Origin: Zoogloea sp041904905
Lineage (GTDB): Bacteria > Pseudomonadota > Gammaproteobacteria > Burkholderiales > Rhodocyclaceae
Direction: 5' to 3'
Length of the DNA stretch: 31,051 bases
Assembly (NCBI RefSeq): GCF_041904905.1
Contig: NZ_JAYRMI010000049.1
Coordinates: forward strand, 1-31,051
Part shown: positions 12,733-21,705 of the stretch, one piece after another
Position numbering within the stretch: the stretch's first letter is position 1
Layout: every line of letters starts with the position of its first letter
Program-made: the position numbers and the translations under genes
The notes under the pieces: model-generated
The model's database searches: none
Told to the model about the DNA's origin: nothing
The model's input: only the letters and a program-made list of their open reading frames with translations

Positions 12733-15213
12733 ATGTTCTCCCTTTCCCTCCGGATGTTCCGGCGCGATCTGCGCGCCGGCGAACTGGGCCTGCTCGCGCT
12801 GGCCCTGGTGATCGCCGTGGCCAGCCTGACCAGCGTCGGCTTCTTCACCGACCGGGTCGCCCAGGCCCTCAAGCGCGAGGCCAACCAGCTCCTGGGGGGC
12901 GATCTGGTGCTGGTGTCGGATCGGGCCCTCGACCCGGCCTACCGGAGCGAGGCCACCCGGCGAGGGCTGAAGTCGGTGGTTTCCGCCACCTTCACCAGCA
13001 TGGCCAGCCTGGGCGAGGGCACCCAGCTGGCGGGGGTGAAGGTGGTGGAGGACGGCCATCCGCTGCGGGGCTCGATCCGCATCGCACCGGGCCTCAACCA
13101 GCCGGACGCGCCGGCGCCGGGCATCCCCGCGCCGGGCACGCTGTGGCTGGACGAACGTCTCGCCAGCGCGCTGGGCGCCAAGGTGGGCGACGAGATCGGC
13201 CTGGGCGCCCTGCGGATGAAGATGGCCGCGGTGCTCAGTTTTGAATCCGACCGGGGCGCCAATTTCTTCAGCCTGCTGCCGCGGCTCGTCATCAACGCCG
13301 CCGATCTGCCGGCGACCCAGCTGATCCAGCCCGGCAGCCGCGCCTTTTATCACCTGCATGTGGCGGGCGAGCCGGTGGCAGTGGCGGGCTTCGAAGCCTG
13401 GGCCAAGCCGCGGCTGCAGCGGGGCGAGCGTCTCGAGACCGTCGATAACGCCCGCCCCGAGGTGCGCGCCACCCTCGACCGCACCGAGCGCTTCCTGCGC
13501 TTTGCGGCGATGCTGGCGGTGGTGCTGGCGGCGGTGGCGGTGGGGCTCGCCACCCGGCGTTTCGTCGAGCGGCATCTGGATGGCTGCGCGGTGATGCGCT
13601 GCGTGGGGGCGCGGCAGGGGCAGTTGCTGCGGCTCTTCATCGGCGAGTTCGTGCTGCTGGGGCTGGTGGCCGGCGCGGCGGGCTGCGCGCTGGGGTTTGC
13701 CGTGCAGTTCGTGCTCAACGGCCTGCTCGGCGATCTGGTGGGCTTCCCGCTGCCGGCGCCGGGCTGGTGGCCGGTGGCCCACGGGCTGGCGGTGAGCCTG
13801 TTGCTGCTGCTTGGCTTCGCGCTGCCGCCGCTGATCCGCCTGGGCCGGGTGCCCACGCTGCGGGTGCTGCGCCGCGAATGGGACGGTATCGCGGCGCGCG
13901 AAGGCCTTGCGTGGACGGTGGGCGCGCTGGTGCTGGCCGGCCTGCTGGTGGGCATCGCCCGGGATTGGCTGCTCGGGGCGTGGGTGGTGGGCGGGTTTGC
14001 GCTGGCCTTCGCCGTGTATGGCGCTGCCGGCTGGCTGGTGCTGCGGCTGCTGGGCCGCCTGCGGGCGGTGGCGGGCAGCGGCTGGCGCTACGGGCTGGCG
14101 GCGCTGCGGCGGCGGCCGACGGCGAGCCTGGTGCAGGTGCTGGCCCTCGGTATGGGGCTGACGGCGCTGCTACTCCTCACGCTGGTCCGGGGCGATCTGC
14201 TGGCCAACTGGAAGCAGGCCACGCCGGCGGACGCGCCTAACCGCTTCGTCATCAACATCCAGCCCGATCAGGTGGCGCCCCTGGGCCAGTTCTTCCGGGA
14301 CGAGGGGCGCATGCCGCCGCTCATGCAGCCGATGATCCGCGGCCGGCTGGTGGCGGTGAACGGCCGGCCGGTGGGGCCGGACGACTACCCGGACGAGCGC
14401 GCAAAGCGCCTCGTCGACCGGGATTTCAACCTCTCCTTCGACGCCCGACTGCCGGACGGCAACCGCGTGGTGGCCGGCACGTGGCACGGGGACGGCCGGC
14501 AGCCGCAGTTCTCGGTGGAGCAAGGGCTCGCCCAGACCCTGGGCCTGGCGATGGGCGACGTGCTGACCTTCGAGATCGCCGGCGCCCGGTCTGAGGCGCG
14601 CATCACCAGCCTGCGCAAGCTGGATTGGGATTCGATGCGGGTGAACTTCTTCGTGATCGCCGCGCCCGGCATGCTGGAGGATTTCCCGGCCAGCTACATC
14701 ACCAGCTTCTACCTGCCGCCCGCGCAGATGGCGCTTGCCAACCGGCTGGTGGCGGCCTTCCCCAACTTCACGGTGATCGACGTGGCGGCGGTGATCGGGC
14801 AGATCCAGGCGATGGTGGATCAGCTCATCGCGGCGGTTCAGTTCGTGTTCGGCTTTGCGGTGGTGGCGGGGGTGGTCGTGCTGTTCGGCGCTCTGCAAGC
14901 CACCCACGACGAGCGGGAGCGCGAACTGGCGATCCTGCGCACGCTGGGTGCCCGCAACCGGCAGCTGCGCTGGGCGCTGCTGGCCGAGTTCGCCGCCCTC
15001 GGGCTGGTGGCCGGCGGGCTGGCCGGCGTGGGGGCCACGGGCATCGGGTGGGCGCTGGGTCACTTCGTCTTCAAGCTTCCTTACGCGCCCAGCGCGCTCC
15101 CGCTGGTGGCCGGCGCGGTGGCCGGCTGCGCGGTGGTCACGCTGGCCGGCTGGCTGGGCACCCGGCACCTGCTTCATCGCCCACCGCTTGGTAGCTTGCG
15201 AACGCTGAACTAA
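12733..15213 (+). CDS. FtsX-like ABC transporter permease (YbbP type)
   Basis: This 826-residue integral membrane protein has a first membrane helix at about 18-40, then a large periplasmic MacB-like domain (about 45-245). Next come a first FtsX block of helices (about 255-370), a further helix cluster (390-490), a second periplasmic domain (about 500-690) and a final FtsX block (about 700-815) with the signature ERERELAILRTLGARNRQLR. The duplicated layout matches YbbP-type permeases (about 800 residues), which with a YbbA ATPase are proposed to extract or move lipids or lipoproteins. No ATPase gene lies next to it here, which is unusual for the family. It is followed by rmuC after about 30 bases. 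Confidence 0.9.
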   Translation: MFSLSLRMFRRDLRAGELGLLALALVIAVASLTSVGFFTDRVAQALKREANQLLGGDLVLVSDRALDPAYRSEATRRGLKSVVSATFTSMASLGEGTQLAGVKVVEDGHPLRGSIRIAPGLNQPDAPAPGIPAPGTLWLDERLASALGAKVGDEIGLGALRMKMAAVLSFESDRGANFFSLLPRLVINAADLPATQLIQPGSRAFYHLHVAGEPVAVAGFEAWAKPRLQRGERLETVDNARPEVRATLDRTERFLRFAAMLAVVLAAVAVGLATRRFVERHLDGCAVMRCVGARQGQLLRLFIGEFVLLGLVAGAAGCALGFAVQFVLNGLLGDLVGFPLPAPGWWPVAHGLAVSLLLLLGFALPPLIRLGRVPTLRVLRREWDGIAAREGLAWTVGALVLAGLLVGIARDWLLGAWVVGGFALAFAVYGAAGWLVLRLLGRLRAVAGSGWRYGLAALRRRPTASLVQVLALGMGLTALLLLTLVRGDLLANWKQATPADAPNRFVINIQPDQVAPLGQFFRDEGRMPPLMQPMIRGRLVAVNGRPVGPDDYPDERAKRLVDRDFNLSFDARLPDGNRVVAGTWHGDGRQPQFSVEQGLAQTLGLAMGDVLTFEIAGARSEARITSLRKLDWDSMRVNFFVIAAPGMLEDFPASYITSFYLPPAQMALANRLVAAFPNFTVIDVAAVIGQIQAMVDQLIAAVQFVFGFAVVAGVVVLFGALQATHDERERELAILRTLGARNRQLRWALLAEFAALGLVAGGLAGVGATGIGWALGHFVFKLPYAPSALPLVAGAVAGCAVVTLAGWLGTRHLLHRPPLGSLRTLN

Positions 15214-15243
15214 TTTACAGTTATCTGGGGTATGCTCTGGCCG

Positions 15244-16629
15244 ATGAACAGCGACGCCTTCTTCCTCCTGGCCTTTCTTGTTGCCTTTGCCGTGCTCGTG
15301 GTGGCGGTGCTGTGGCTGCTCGTGCAGATCGGGCGGCTGGGGCGTCGGGTGGAGCAGGGCCTTGCCGATCAACATCTGCAACTGGTGAAGGAGTTGCAGG
15401 CCACGTCGCTGGCCGGCAGCGACCGGGTGATCGATCTGGTGGCCGCCGAGGTGGATAACCTGCGGGATCGGCTCGACGCCGAGCAGGCCGCATCGAGACA
15501 GGCCCTGCAGCAGCTGCATCTGGCGCTGGTGGGGCAGCTGGGCAGTCAGAAGGAGGAAACCGTGCTGCGTCTGGCGGATCTCGCCAACGCCTTTGCCGCT
15601 GGCCAGGAGAAGCTCCGCACCGAGATGCTCGCCGAAACCCTCAAGACCCTCGCCGACCACGCCCGGGCCGACCGGGAACTTCTCCAGAGCGGTCTCAAGA
15701 GCGCGTCCGAGCAGTTGGGCACCAGCATCGAGGCGATGAACCGCACGGTGGGCGAGCGCCTCGAGGCGATCACCGGTCACGTCAATCAGCGCCTCGACGA
15801 AGGCTTCCGCAAGACCAACGAGACCTTCGCCAGCGTGATGGCCCGGCTCGCCACCATCGACGAGGCCCAGAAGAAGATCGGCGACCTCACCACCAACGTG
15901 GTGAGCCTGCAGGAGCTGCTGGGCGACAAGCGGGCGCGGGGGGCCTTCGGCGAAGTTCAGCTGGAGGCGCTGGTGCGCAACGCGCTGCCGCCCGAGACCT
16001 TCGATTTCCAGTTCACCCTGCCCAACGGTACCCGCGCCGACTGCGTGCTGCGTCTGCCCGAGCCCACCGGGATGGTGATCGTGGATTCGAAGTTTCCGCT
16101 GGAAAACTACCACCGTATGTTCGCCGCCGAGGTGGGCGAGCTGGAGCGCCGCGCGGCCCAGTCGGCCTTCAGGAGCGATGTGAAGAAGCACGTGGACGCC
16201 ATCGCCGGCAAGTACATCCTGCCGGAGGTGACGTCGGACGGGGCGGTGATGTTCGTGCCGGCCGAAGCGGTGTTTGCCGAGATCCACGCCTACCACCCGG
16301 AGGTGGTCGCCTACGCCATGAGCCGGCGGGTGTGGATCGTCTCACCCACCACCCTGATGGCGGTGCTCAACACCGCCCGCGCGGTGCTGAAGGACGTGGA
16401 AACCCGCAAGCAGATCCACGTCATCAAGGATGCGCTGGGCAAGCTGGCCAAGGATTTCAACCGCTTCGACGAGCGCATGCAGAGGCTCGCCACCCATATC
16501 CGCCAGGCCGGCGAGGACGTGGCCGAGGTGCAGACCTCGTCGCGCAAGATCAGCGCCCACTTCCAGCGCATCGAGGCGGCGCAACTGGACGATCTGCCGG
16601 GCGCGCTGCCGGACAACAGCCAGGGCTGA
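15244..16629 (+). CDS. rmuC: DNA recombination protein RmuC
   Basis: This 461-residue protein begins with a membrane-anchoring helix (about 5-27), a long coiled coil (about 30-215), then the RmuC nuclease-like domain. The domain starts with GDKRARGAFGEVQLEALV, and its restriction-endonuclease-fold residues appear as the Asp in NGTRADCVL and the D-x-K motif in VIVDSKFPLENY. RmuC limits inversion and other rearrangements at short repeats, probably as an anchored nuclease. Two starts are possible: ATG 15232 is only one base after GGGG, and ATG 15244 is 13 bases after it. I prefer 15244 because it places MNSDAFF at the membrane helix, but this is not certain. A 7-base inverted repeat without a T run follows the stop. 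Confidence 0.94.
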   Translation: MNSDAFFLLAFLVAFAVLVVAVLWLLVQIGRLGRRVEQGLADQHLQLVKELQATSLAGSDRVIDLVAAEVDNLRDRLDAEQAASRQALQQLHLALVGQLGSQKEETVLRLADLANAFAAGQEKLRTEMLAETLKTLADHARADRELLQSGLKSASEQLGTSIEAMNRTVGERLEAITGHVNQRLDEGFRKTNETFASVMARLATIDEAQKKIGDLTTNVVSLQELLGDKRARGAFGEVQLEALVRNALPPETFDFQFTLPNGTRADCVLRLPEPTGMVIVDSKFPLENYHRMFAAEVGELERRAAQSAFRSDVKKHVDAIAGKYILPEVTSDGAVMFVPAEAVFAEIHAYHPEVVAYAMSRRVWIVSPTTLMAVLNTARAVLKDVETRKQIHVIKDALGKLAKDFNRFDERMQRLATHIRQAGEDVAEVQTSSRKISAHFQRIEAAQLDDLPGALPDNSQG

Positions 16630-16641
16630 TTGCCCGGTGGC

Positions 16642-18096
16642 TCAGTAGCCCTGGAAATCCCTGAGCAGGAAGACATACACCTCCCGCTTGAAATCCTTGT
16701 GGATCGGCACCACGACCTTGCCCAGCGGCTGGCTGGCGGCGAAGCGAGCGGCGATGTCGGGGATCTCGGGCTTGCGACCCACGTACAGCACGTCGCGCCC
16801 GCGCTTGTCGGCGAGGGTGGTGGTGACCTCGTACTGGTCGCGGGGCAGGTGGCCGGGGTTCCAGGCGGCGTAGTTGGTGGGGTGAAGCCGATAGACCAGG
16901 TGGGCGATGATCTCCCGGTCCTCGCCCACCAGGATGGCGCCGGGGTGCTGGGCGAGATAGGGCGCCACGCCGTCGGCGAGGTTGATCCAGCCCCGGGCGC
17001 GCTTGTAGGGGTCGTTCTTCGCGGTGAGGTCGATGCCGGCCACCCGGGCGAGGTCCGGCCAGTGGTAGGCACCAACGGAGGCAACCAGATTGACCGCCAC
17101 GCCGGCGATCACCCAGTTACGCCGCTCTGCCAGAAATACCGCCGGCACCAGGAGGCAGGCGGCCACGAAGACCGGCGCCGCCCAGTTGCCGTTGGCCCGG
17201 CCGGTGAGGGCCTGGAAGCTCACCAGCAGGAGCAGTGGCACGATGAAGATCAGCAGCGTGCGGTGGGCGTCGTTGCGCCACAGCTTGAAGGCGCGGATCA
17301 GTGCCCAGCCCAGCAGCACGCCAAGCAGCGGGCCGAAGGACAGCCACTGGGCGCCAATGAACTCGCCCAACTGGCCCGGGTGCCAGCCGCGCTCGCCGTG
17401 ACCGACGCGGGTGATCTCGGCGGTGTGGCGGAAGGTGGGGAAGTCGTGGGCCCAGTTCCAGTAGAGGTTGGGCGACAGGATGGCTGCCGCCAGCAGCAGC
17501 GCAACCCACGGCTGGGGACGGGCCAGCCAGCGGCGGTGGCGGGGCGACAGGGCGATGAGTAGCAGCGCCGAGGGCAGGAAGGCGGCCATGGTGTACTTCG
17601 ACATCAGGCCGACCCCGATGATGGCACCACAGGCCAGCCAGTCGGCCCAGCCGTCGCGGTCCAGCGCGCGCAGCAGGAAGAGCAGCGCCAGTGACCAGCA
17701 CAGGAGCAGCGGGGCGTCGGTGGAGACGAACAGCCCGAGGGCGGCCACCAGCGGCATCGACATGAAGCCCAGCCCGGCCCAGAAGCCGACCCGGGACGAG
17801 TAGAGCCGGGCGCCGAGGGCGTAGAGGGCGAAGGCGGTGGCCGGGTAGAGCAGTAGCGAGGGCAGCTTGATGGCGATCAGGCCGTTGCCCAGCAGGGCGG
17901 TGCTGGCGGCGATCAGCGCGGCGATCGCCGGCGGCTTGGAGAAGTAGCCCCAGTCGAGGTTCTGCGACCAGCCCCAGTAGTAGGCCTCGTCCACGTAGAG
18001 GTCGATGCCCAGGTGGCCGATCACCCACAGCCGGTAGGCGGTGAGCACGGCGACGATCACCGCGAGGGGTGCGGCGCGGCTGTCGGCAAGGCTCAT
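16642..18096 (-). CDS. GT39 family (ArnT/PMT-like) integral membrane glycosyltransferase, copy B
   Basis: This 484-residue polytopic protein has roughly ten hydrophobic segments. The first periplasmic loop carries the catalytic acidic pair of GT-C/GT39 enzymes (VDEAYYWGW, Asp36-Glu37), followed by the conserved FSKPP segment. The C terminus (about 350-484) is a soluble periplasmic domain. Such enzymes move a sugar from a polyprenyl-phosphate carrier to lipid A, another lipid or a protein on the outer face of the inner membrane. The ATG at 18096 overlaps the stop of copy A by ATGA, so the two are translationally coupled. The donor sugar and acceptor cannot be read from sequence. It is the last gene of the cluster, convergent with rmuC. 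Confidence 0.88.
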   Translation of the reverse strand: MSLADSRAAPLAVIVAVLTAYRLWVIGHLGIDLYVDEAYYWGWSQNLDWGYFSKPPAIAALIAASTALLGNGLIAIKLPSLLLYPATAFALYALGARLYSSRVGFWAGLGFMSMPLVAALGLFVSTDAPLLLCWSLALLFLLRALDRDGWADWLACGAIIGVGLMSKYTMAAFLPSALLLIALSPRHRRWLARPQPWVALLLAAAILSPNLYWNWAHDFPTFRHTAEITRVGHGERGWHPGQLGEFIGAQWLSFGPLLGVLLGWALIRAFKLWRNDAHRTLLIFIVPLLLLVSFQALTGRANGNWAAPVFVAACLLVPAVFLAERRNWVIAGVAVNLVASVGAYHWPDLARVAGIDLTAKNDPYKRARGWINLADGVAPYLAQHPGAILVGEDREIIAHLVYRLHPTNYAAWNPGHLPRDQYEVTTTLADKRGRDVLYVGRKPEIPDIAARFAASQPLGKVVVPIHKDFKREVYVFLLRDFQGY

Positions 18097-19655
18097 GGGC
18101 GGGCCTTCACGAGCACGACGCCGCCTTCCTGGAAGACAGTATCCACCGGCGCGTCGGGCGGCAGGCGGTCGATGCGGGTGAGGGCCAGCTGACCGGGTTT
18201 GGGGTCGCCCTTCAGGGTGACGGCCTGGCGATAGACACTAAAGCTCGGCGCGGTGGTGAAGCGCCAGAAGACGACCTCGCCGCCAATTTCGCGGGCCTTG
18301 AGGCCGGCGGCCTTCACCGGGCCCTGCACCAGTTCGCCGGCGTAGGGCACGACGACCCCGGCCAGCAGGACGACCTGCACCGCGGCGGTGACGACCAGCT
18401 TGGCGAGCACCGGCATCCGCGGGAAGAACACGACCCCCATCCAGATCACCAGTCCTCCTACGGTGGCGCCGATGTAGGTGCTGTCCGCCAACGGCAGGGC
18501 TCGGGCCAACTGGGCGCGGTAGAAACCGTCGCCCAGGGTGCTGCGGGAGAGCGCGTCGAAGAGGTTGGGTAGCAGCGGGAAGAGGATGAATAGCAGGCCC
18601 GGTAGCAGCAGGTGCGGCCAGGCGCGGCGGATCGACTGGGCGTGGAGGCCGATCAGGATGAACAGCGGCGTGCAGCCGTAGAGCACGTAGTGGGGCAGCT
18701 TGGTGCCCGACAGCGAGAAGAAGCCGAGCACGAAGCCGAACCAGATCCACAGGAAACGCTGCAGCGGGTCGGCCAGCCCGGCCTTGAGGCGGGCGAGCGC
18801 CCGAATCAGCAGCCCGCTCCAGGGCAGCAGCAGCAGCGGCACCGCGAGCAGGTAGTAGAACGCGCTGCCGCCGTGGCCTTCGAGGGAGCCCGAGAAGCGC
18901 TGCACGTTGTGACGGAGGATGAAGCCGTCGATGAAATCCTGCCCGTGGCGATGCAGGGCGTAGGCGTACCAGGGCGCGACGATGAGGACGAGGATGGCCA
19001 GCCCGGCGGGGTTGGACAGCATCTTCAGCCAGCGCCTCCATTCGCCGCGGCTGGCGCAGTAGAGCAGGCTCACCGCGCCGGGCACCACCAGCGCAACCGG
19101 GCCTTTGGTGAGGGTGCCGAGGCCCATCCACACGAAGGCGCGCAGCAGCGGCGTGCGCTGGCCGCTTTCAAGATGACGCCACACGTCGAACAGGGTGAGC
19201 GCCAGCAGGCAGTTGAGCAGCCCGTCGGCGGTGGCGGCGCGGCCGATGGCGAAGGGGCCCAGGGCGGTGCTGGCCACCGCCAGCGCCAGCAGGCCGCCAT
19301 CCTCGCCAAAACGCTGGCGGGCGAAGAAGTAGGTGGCGTAGCTCCAGCCGATGGCGGCCAGGGCTGAGGGCAGACGGAAGGCCCACTCGCTGGGGCCGAA
19401 GATCAGGTAGCCCAGGGACTGCAGCCAGTAGATGAGGATCGGCTTGTCGAAGCGCGGGGCGCCGTTGAGATAGGTGAACAGGAAATCGCCCCGTTCGAAC
19501 ATCTCGCGGGTGGCTTCGGAGAAGGCCCCTTCGTCCACGTCGAACAGCGGCGCGCCGCCCAGCCGGAGCAGGAAGGCGACGAAGGGCAGGGCGAGGATCA
19601 GGCGGCCGAGGGCTGTGCCCGCGAGCCGCCTTTCGGCGCTGGCGTGACCGATCAT
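18093..19655 (-). CDS. GT39 family (ArnT-like) integral membrane glycosyltransferase, copy A
   Basis: This 520-residue polytopic protein is closer to ArnT than copy B is. Its first periplasmic loop reads FDVDEGAFSEATREM (acidic pair Asp41-Glu42), followed by the FDKPILIYWL segment. GRAATADGLLN and KGPVALVVPG are also in the ArnT-like order. A periplasmic C-terminal domain begins near residue 425. The expected role is transfer of a sugar from undecaprenyl phosphate to a periplasmic lipid acceptor; classical ArnT adds aminoarabinose to lipid A. No aminoarabinose-synthesis genes are nearby, so the sugar is probably another one. The gene starts 11 bases after the GT2 stop codon and overlaps copy B by 4 bases. 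Confidence 0.9.
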   Translation of the reverse strand: MIGHASAERRLAGTALGRLILALPFVAFLLRLGGAPLFDVDEGAFSEATREMFERGDFLFTYLNGAPRFDKPILIYWLQSLGYLIFGPSEWAFRLPSALAAIGWSYATYFFARQRFGEDGGLLALAVASTALGPFAIGRAATADGLLNCLLALTLFDVWRHLESGQRTPLLRAFVWMGLGTLTKGPVALVVPGAVSLLYCASRGEWRRWLKMLSNPAGLAILVLIVAPWYAYALHRHGQDFIDGFILRHNVQRFSGSLEGHGGSAFYYLLAVPLLLLPWSGLLIRALARLKAGLADPLQRFLWIWFGFVLGFFSLSGTKLPHYVLYGCTPLFILIGLHAQSIRRAWPHLLLPGLLFILFPLLPNLFDALSRSTLGDGFYRAQLARALPLADSTYIGATVGGLVIWMGVVFFPRMPVLAKLVVTAAVQVVLLAGVVVPYAGELVQGPVKAAGLKAREIGGEVVFWRFTTAPSFSVYRQAVTLKGDPKPGQLALTRIDRLPPDAPVDTVFQEGGVVLVKARP

Positions 19656-19666
19656 GGGGGCGGATG

Positions 19667-20728
19667 TCAGGCTTTGTCGGGGTTGTGCCAGGCCTGGCCG
19701 TCTTCGAGGGCCGGGGTGTCACGGGCGACGTAGGCCTGGCTCTGGCCGGATTCGAAGTACACCCGGGTGAGCAGCTCTGCCAGCACACCGGTGGTGACCA
19801 TCTGGATGCCGGCGATCACGAAGAAGAAGCCGCCGAAGAACATCGGCCGGGTGCCGATGGAGGCGCCGGTGAAGAGCTTGAGGCCGGCGAGGTAGGTGAG
19901 GATCAGGATGCCCAGCGCGCCAAGGCCCAGGCCGATGCCACCGAAGAAGTGGCCCGGACGGGTGCGGAAGCGCATGAAGAAGTAGACGAAGATCAGGTCG
20001 AGGATGACCCGGAAGGTGCGCGAGATGCCGTACTTGGATTCGCCGAACATCCGCGCGTGGTGGGTGACGACTTCCTGGGCGATCTTGCGCGGGGTGGTGA
20101 CGGTGGCCAGCCACGCCGGGATGAAGCGGTGCATCTCGCCATAGAGGCGCACGTTCTTGATCGCGCTGGCGCGGAAGGCCTTGAGGGAGCAGCCGTAATC
20201 CTGGAGCTTGACGCCGGTGATGCGGGCGATCAGGCGGTTGGCGATCTTGGAGGGGATCTTGCGCAGGATCATCCCGTCCTTGCGGTTCTTGCGCCAGCCG
20301 GCGACGAGGTCGAGATCCTCGCGCAGCAGGCGGCCGACCATCCGCGGGATGTCGATGGGGTCGTTCTGGAGGTCGCCGTCCATGGTGACGATCACGTCGC
20401 CGCGGGCCGCATCGAGGCCGGCTTGCATGGCAGCGGTCTGCTTGAAGTTGCGCATCAGGGCGACGATGCGAACGTGGGGGCCAAGCCGGGCGGCGGCCTT
20501 CTCGAGGTTGGGGACCGTGTTGTCGGAGGAGCCGTCGTCGACGATCACGACTTCCCACGGGTAGGGGTAGCCGTCGAGGGCGAGGTGGATGCGCGCGAGG
20601 AGCGGGTCCACGTTGTCTTCCTCGTTGTAGAGCGGCACCACCACCGACAGGCGATGGGGCGGCAGGTCGGCGGGAATCTCCGCCTTGGCGGGCGGAAGGG
20701 GGGAGTCGTAGCGGGTGACGTCGGTCAT
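19667..20728 (-). CDS. GT2 polyprenyl-phosphate glycosyltransferase (ArnC/GtrB/DPM1-like)
   Basis: This 353-residue protein has a GT-A domain at residues 26-240. VVPLYNEEDN (30-39), the nucleotide-binding VIVDDGSSDNT (61-71) and the DGDLQNDP motif (117-124, metal-binding D-x-D) are intact. The stretch KIANRLIARITGVKLQDYGC is typical of enzymes that load a sugar onto polyprenyl phosphate. Two or three membrane helices follow (about 255-330). It is expected to make undecaprenyl-phosphate-sugar on the cytosolic face, supplying the two GT39 enzymes downstream. Start is the ATG at 20728, 5 bases after the flippase-like gene's stop, with no strong ribosome site. Coupling by re-initiation is likely. 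Confidence 0.92.
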   Translation of the reverse strand: MTDVTRYDSPLPPAKAEIPADLPPHRLSVVVPLYNEEDNVDPLLARIHLALDGYPYPWEVVIVDDGSSDNTVPNLEKAAARLGPHVRIVALMRNFKQTAAMQAGLDAARGDVIVTMDGDLQNDPIDIPRMVGRLLREDLDLVAGWRKNRKDGMILRKIPSKIANRLIARITGVKLQDYGCSLKAFRASAIKNVRLYGEMHRFIPAWLATVTTPRKIAQEVVTHHARMFGESKYGISRTFRVILDLIFVYFFMRFRTRPGHFFGGIGLGLGALGILILTYLAGLKLFTGASIGTRPMFFGGFFFVIAGIQMVTTGVLAELLTRVYFESGQSQAYVARDTPALEDGQAWHNPDKA

Positions 20729-20733
20729 GGTGG

Positions 20734-21705
20734 TCAGTCGGCTGAAGTTCGGGTGGGCGTCCCGTCGGCGGCGGACGAGGCGGATTGTATGTCGGACGAG
20801 GGCTCGGCGCGCATTTCGGGCACCGACGCCGCCGGGAAGAGCCAGGCGATCGCGCCGGCGCCGACGGCGCAGGCGATCACGAACAGATGCAGGGCCAAAG
20901 CCACCTGCAGGCCGGCCTGGAGCGGAACGCCGTTGGGGAGCAGGGCTGCGGCGGCGCCGGCTTCGTAGGTGCCGAAACCGGCCACGCCCTGCACCGGCAG
21001 GATCGCGGCGAGTTCGGCCCCCAGGGCGCCGGCGGCGCCCACGTCGAGGGCGGCGGGGATCAGCGCGGCGAGCAGCCACGCCTGGGCGGCGAGCTTGACT
21101 GTCCAGTTGGCGATGGTCCACACCCAGCCGTAGCGGGCGTGTCTGGTGCTCTCCGCGAAAGCATCGCGCACCTTGGCGAACTTGGCGGTGAGGCCGCTGC
21201 CGTCGGCCCAGGCGTGGGGCGCCCGCGCCCAGCGGGGCAGCCACCAGGCCAGCAGCAGCACGCCGGCCACGGCCAGGGCCTTGAGCGCGGGATGCAGGCC
21301 GGGCCACACCACGGCGGCCAGCGCCATCACCACGAAGGCGTCCTGAAGGCGGAACCAGAACAGCGACGCGATCGCCCGCGGCAGCGGCACGCCGAAGTGC
21401 TGCCGGAGCAGGATCGGGAAGGCCGCCTCGCCACCCCGGAAGGGCACGACGTTGATCATCGCGTTATGAATGAGGGTGATGCGCAGGCAGGTGCCGAAGC
21501 GTCCGCCGGCCTGGGCGCGGAATTCGTCGTAGATGCGCAGCGCGCGTAGCAGGTAGGAGAGGGCGAAGCCCGCCGCCGACAGGGCGAGCGTCGGGCCGCT
21601 GAGGCGCTGGATCACTTCGCCCAGTCCGCGCCAGCGGCCGTCGGCCATCAGCCAGGCCAGCAGCCCGGCCGACACGGCGATGGCGAGAAGGCGTTTGAGG
21701 TTCAT
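20734..21705 (-). CDS. LPG-synthase TM-region / UPF0104 family membrane protein (flippase-like)
   Basis: This 323-residue protein has about seven or eight membrane helices. It bears the family's PFRGGEAAFPILL motif (around residues 88-100) and a second glycine-rich GVAGFGTYEAGAAAAL motif (around 240-255). It belongs to the lysylphosphatidylglycerol synthase transmembrane-region family without the catalytic aminoacyltransferase domain; such proteins are often beside polyprenyl-sugar glycosyltransferases and are proposed lipid flippases. The proposed role here is movement of the undecaprenyl-phosphate-sugar made by the GT2 protein; this is inference. The ATG at 21705 overlaps the PAP2 stop codon (ATGA). 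The C-terminal 30 residues are polar and likely disordered. Confidence 0.85.
   Translation of the reverse strand: MNLKRLLAIAVSAGLLAWLMADGRWRGLGEVIQRLSGPTLALSAAGFALSYLLRALRIYDEFRAQAGGRFGTCLRITLIHNAMINVVPFRGGEAAFPILLRQHFGVPLPRAIASLFWFRLQDAFVVMALAAVVWPGLHPALKALAVAGVLLLAWWLPRWARAPHAWADGSGLTAKFAKVRDAFAESTRHARYGWVWTIANWTVKLAAQAWLLAALIPAALDVGAAGALGAELAAILPVQGVAGFGTYEAGAAAALLPNGVPLQAGLQVALALHLFVIACAVGAGAIAWLFPAASVPEMRAEPSSDIQSASSAADGTPTRTSAD

Noticed and set aside
14170..16296. A 708-residue minus-strand frame opposite the FtsX-type permease and rmuC
   Set aside because: It spans two well-supported genes and their gap, is His/Gln/Gly-rich and has no recognisable domain or ribosome site.
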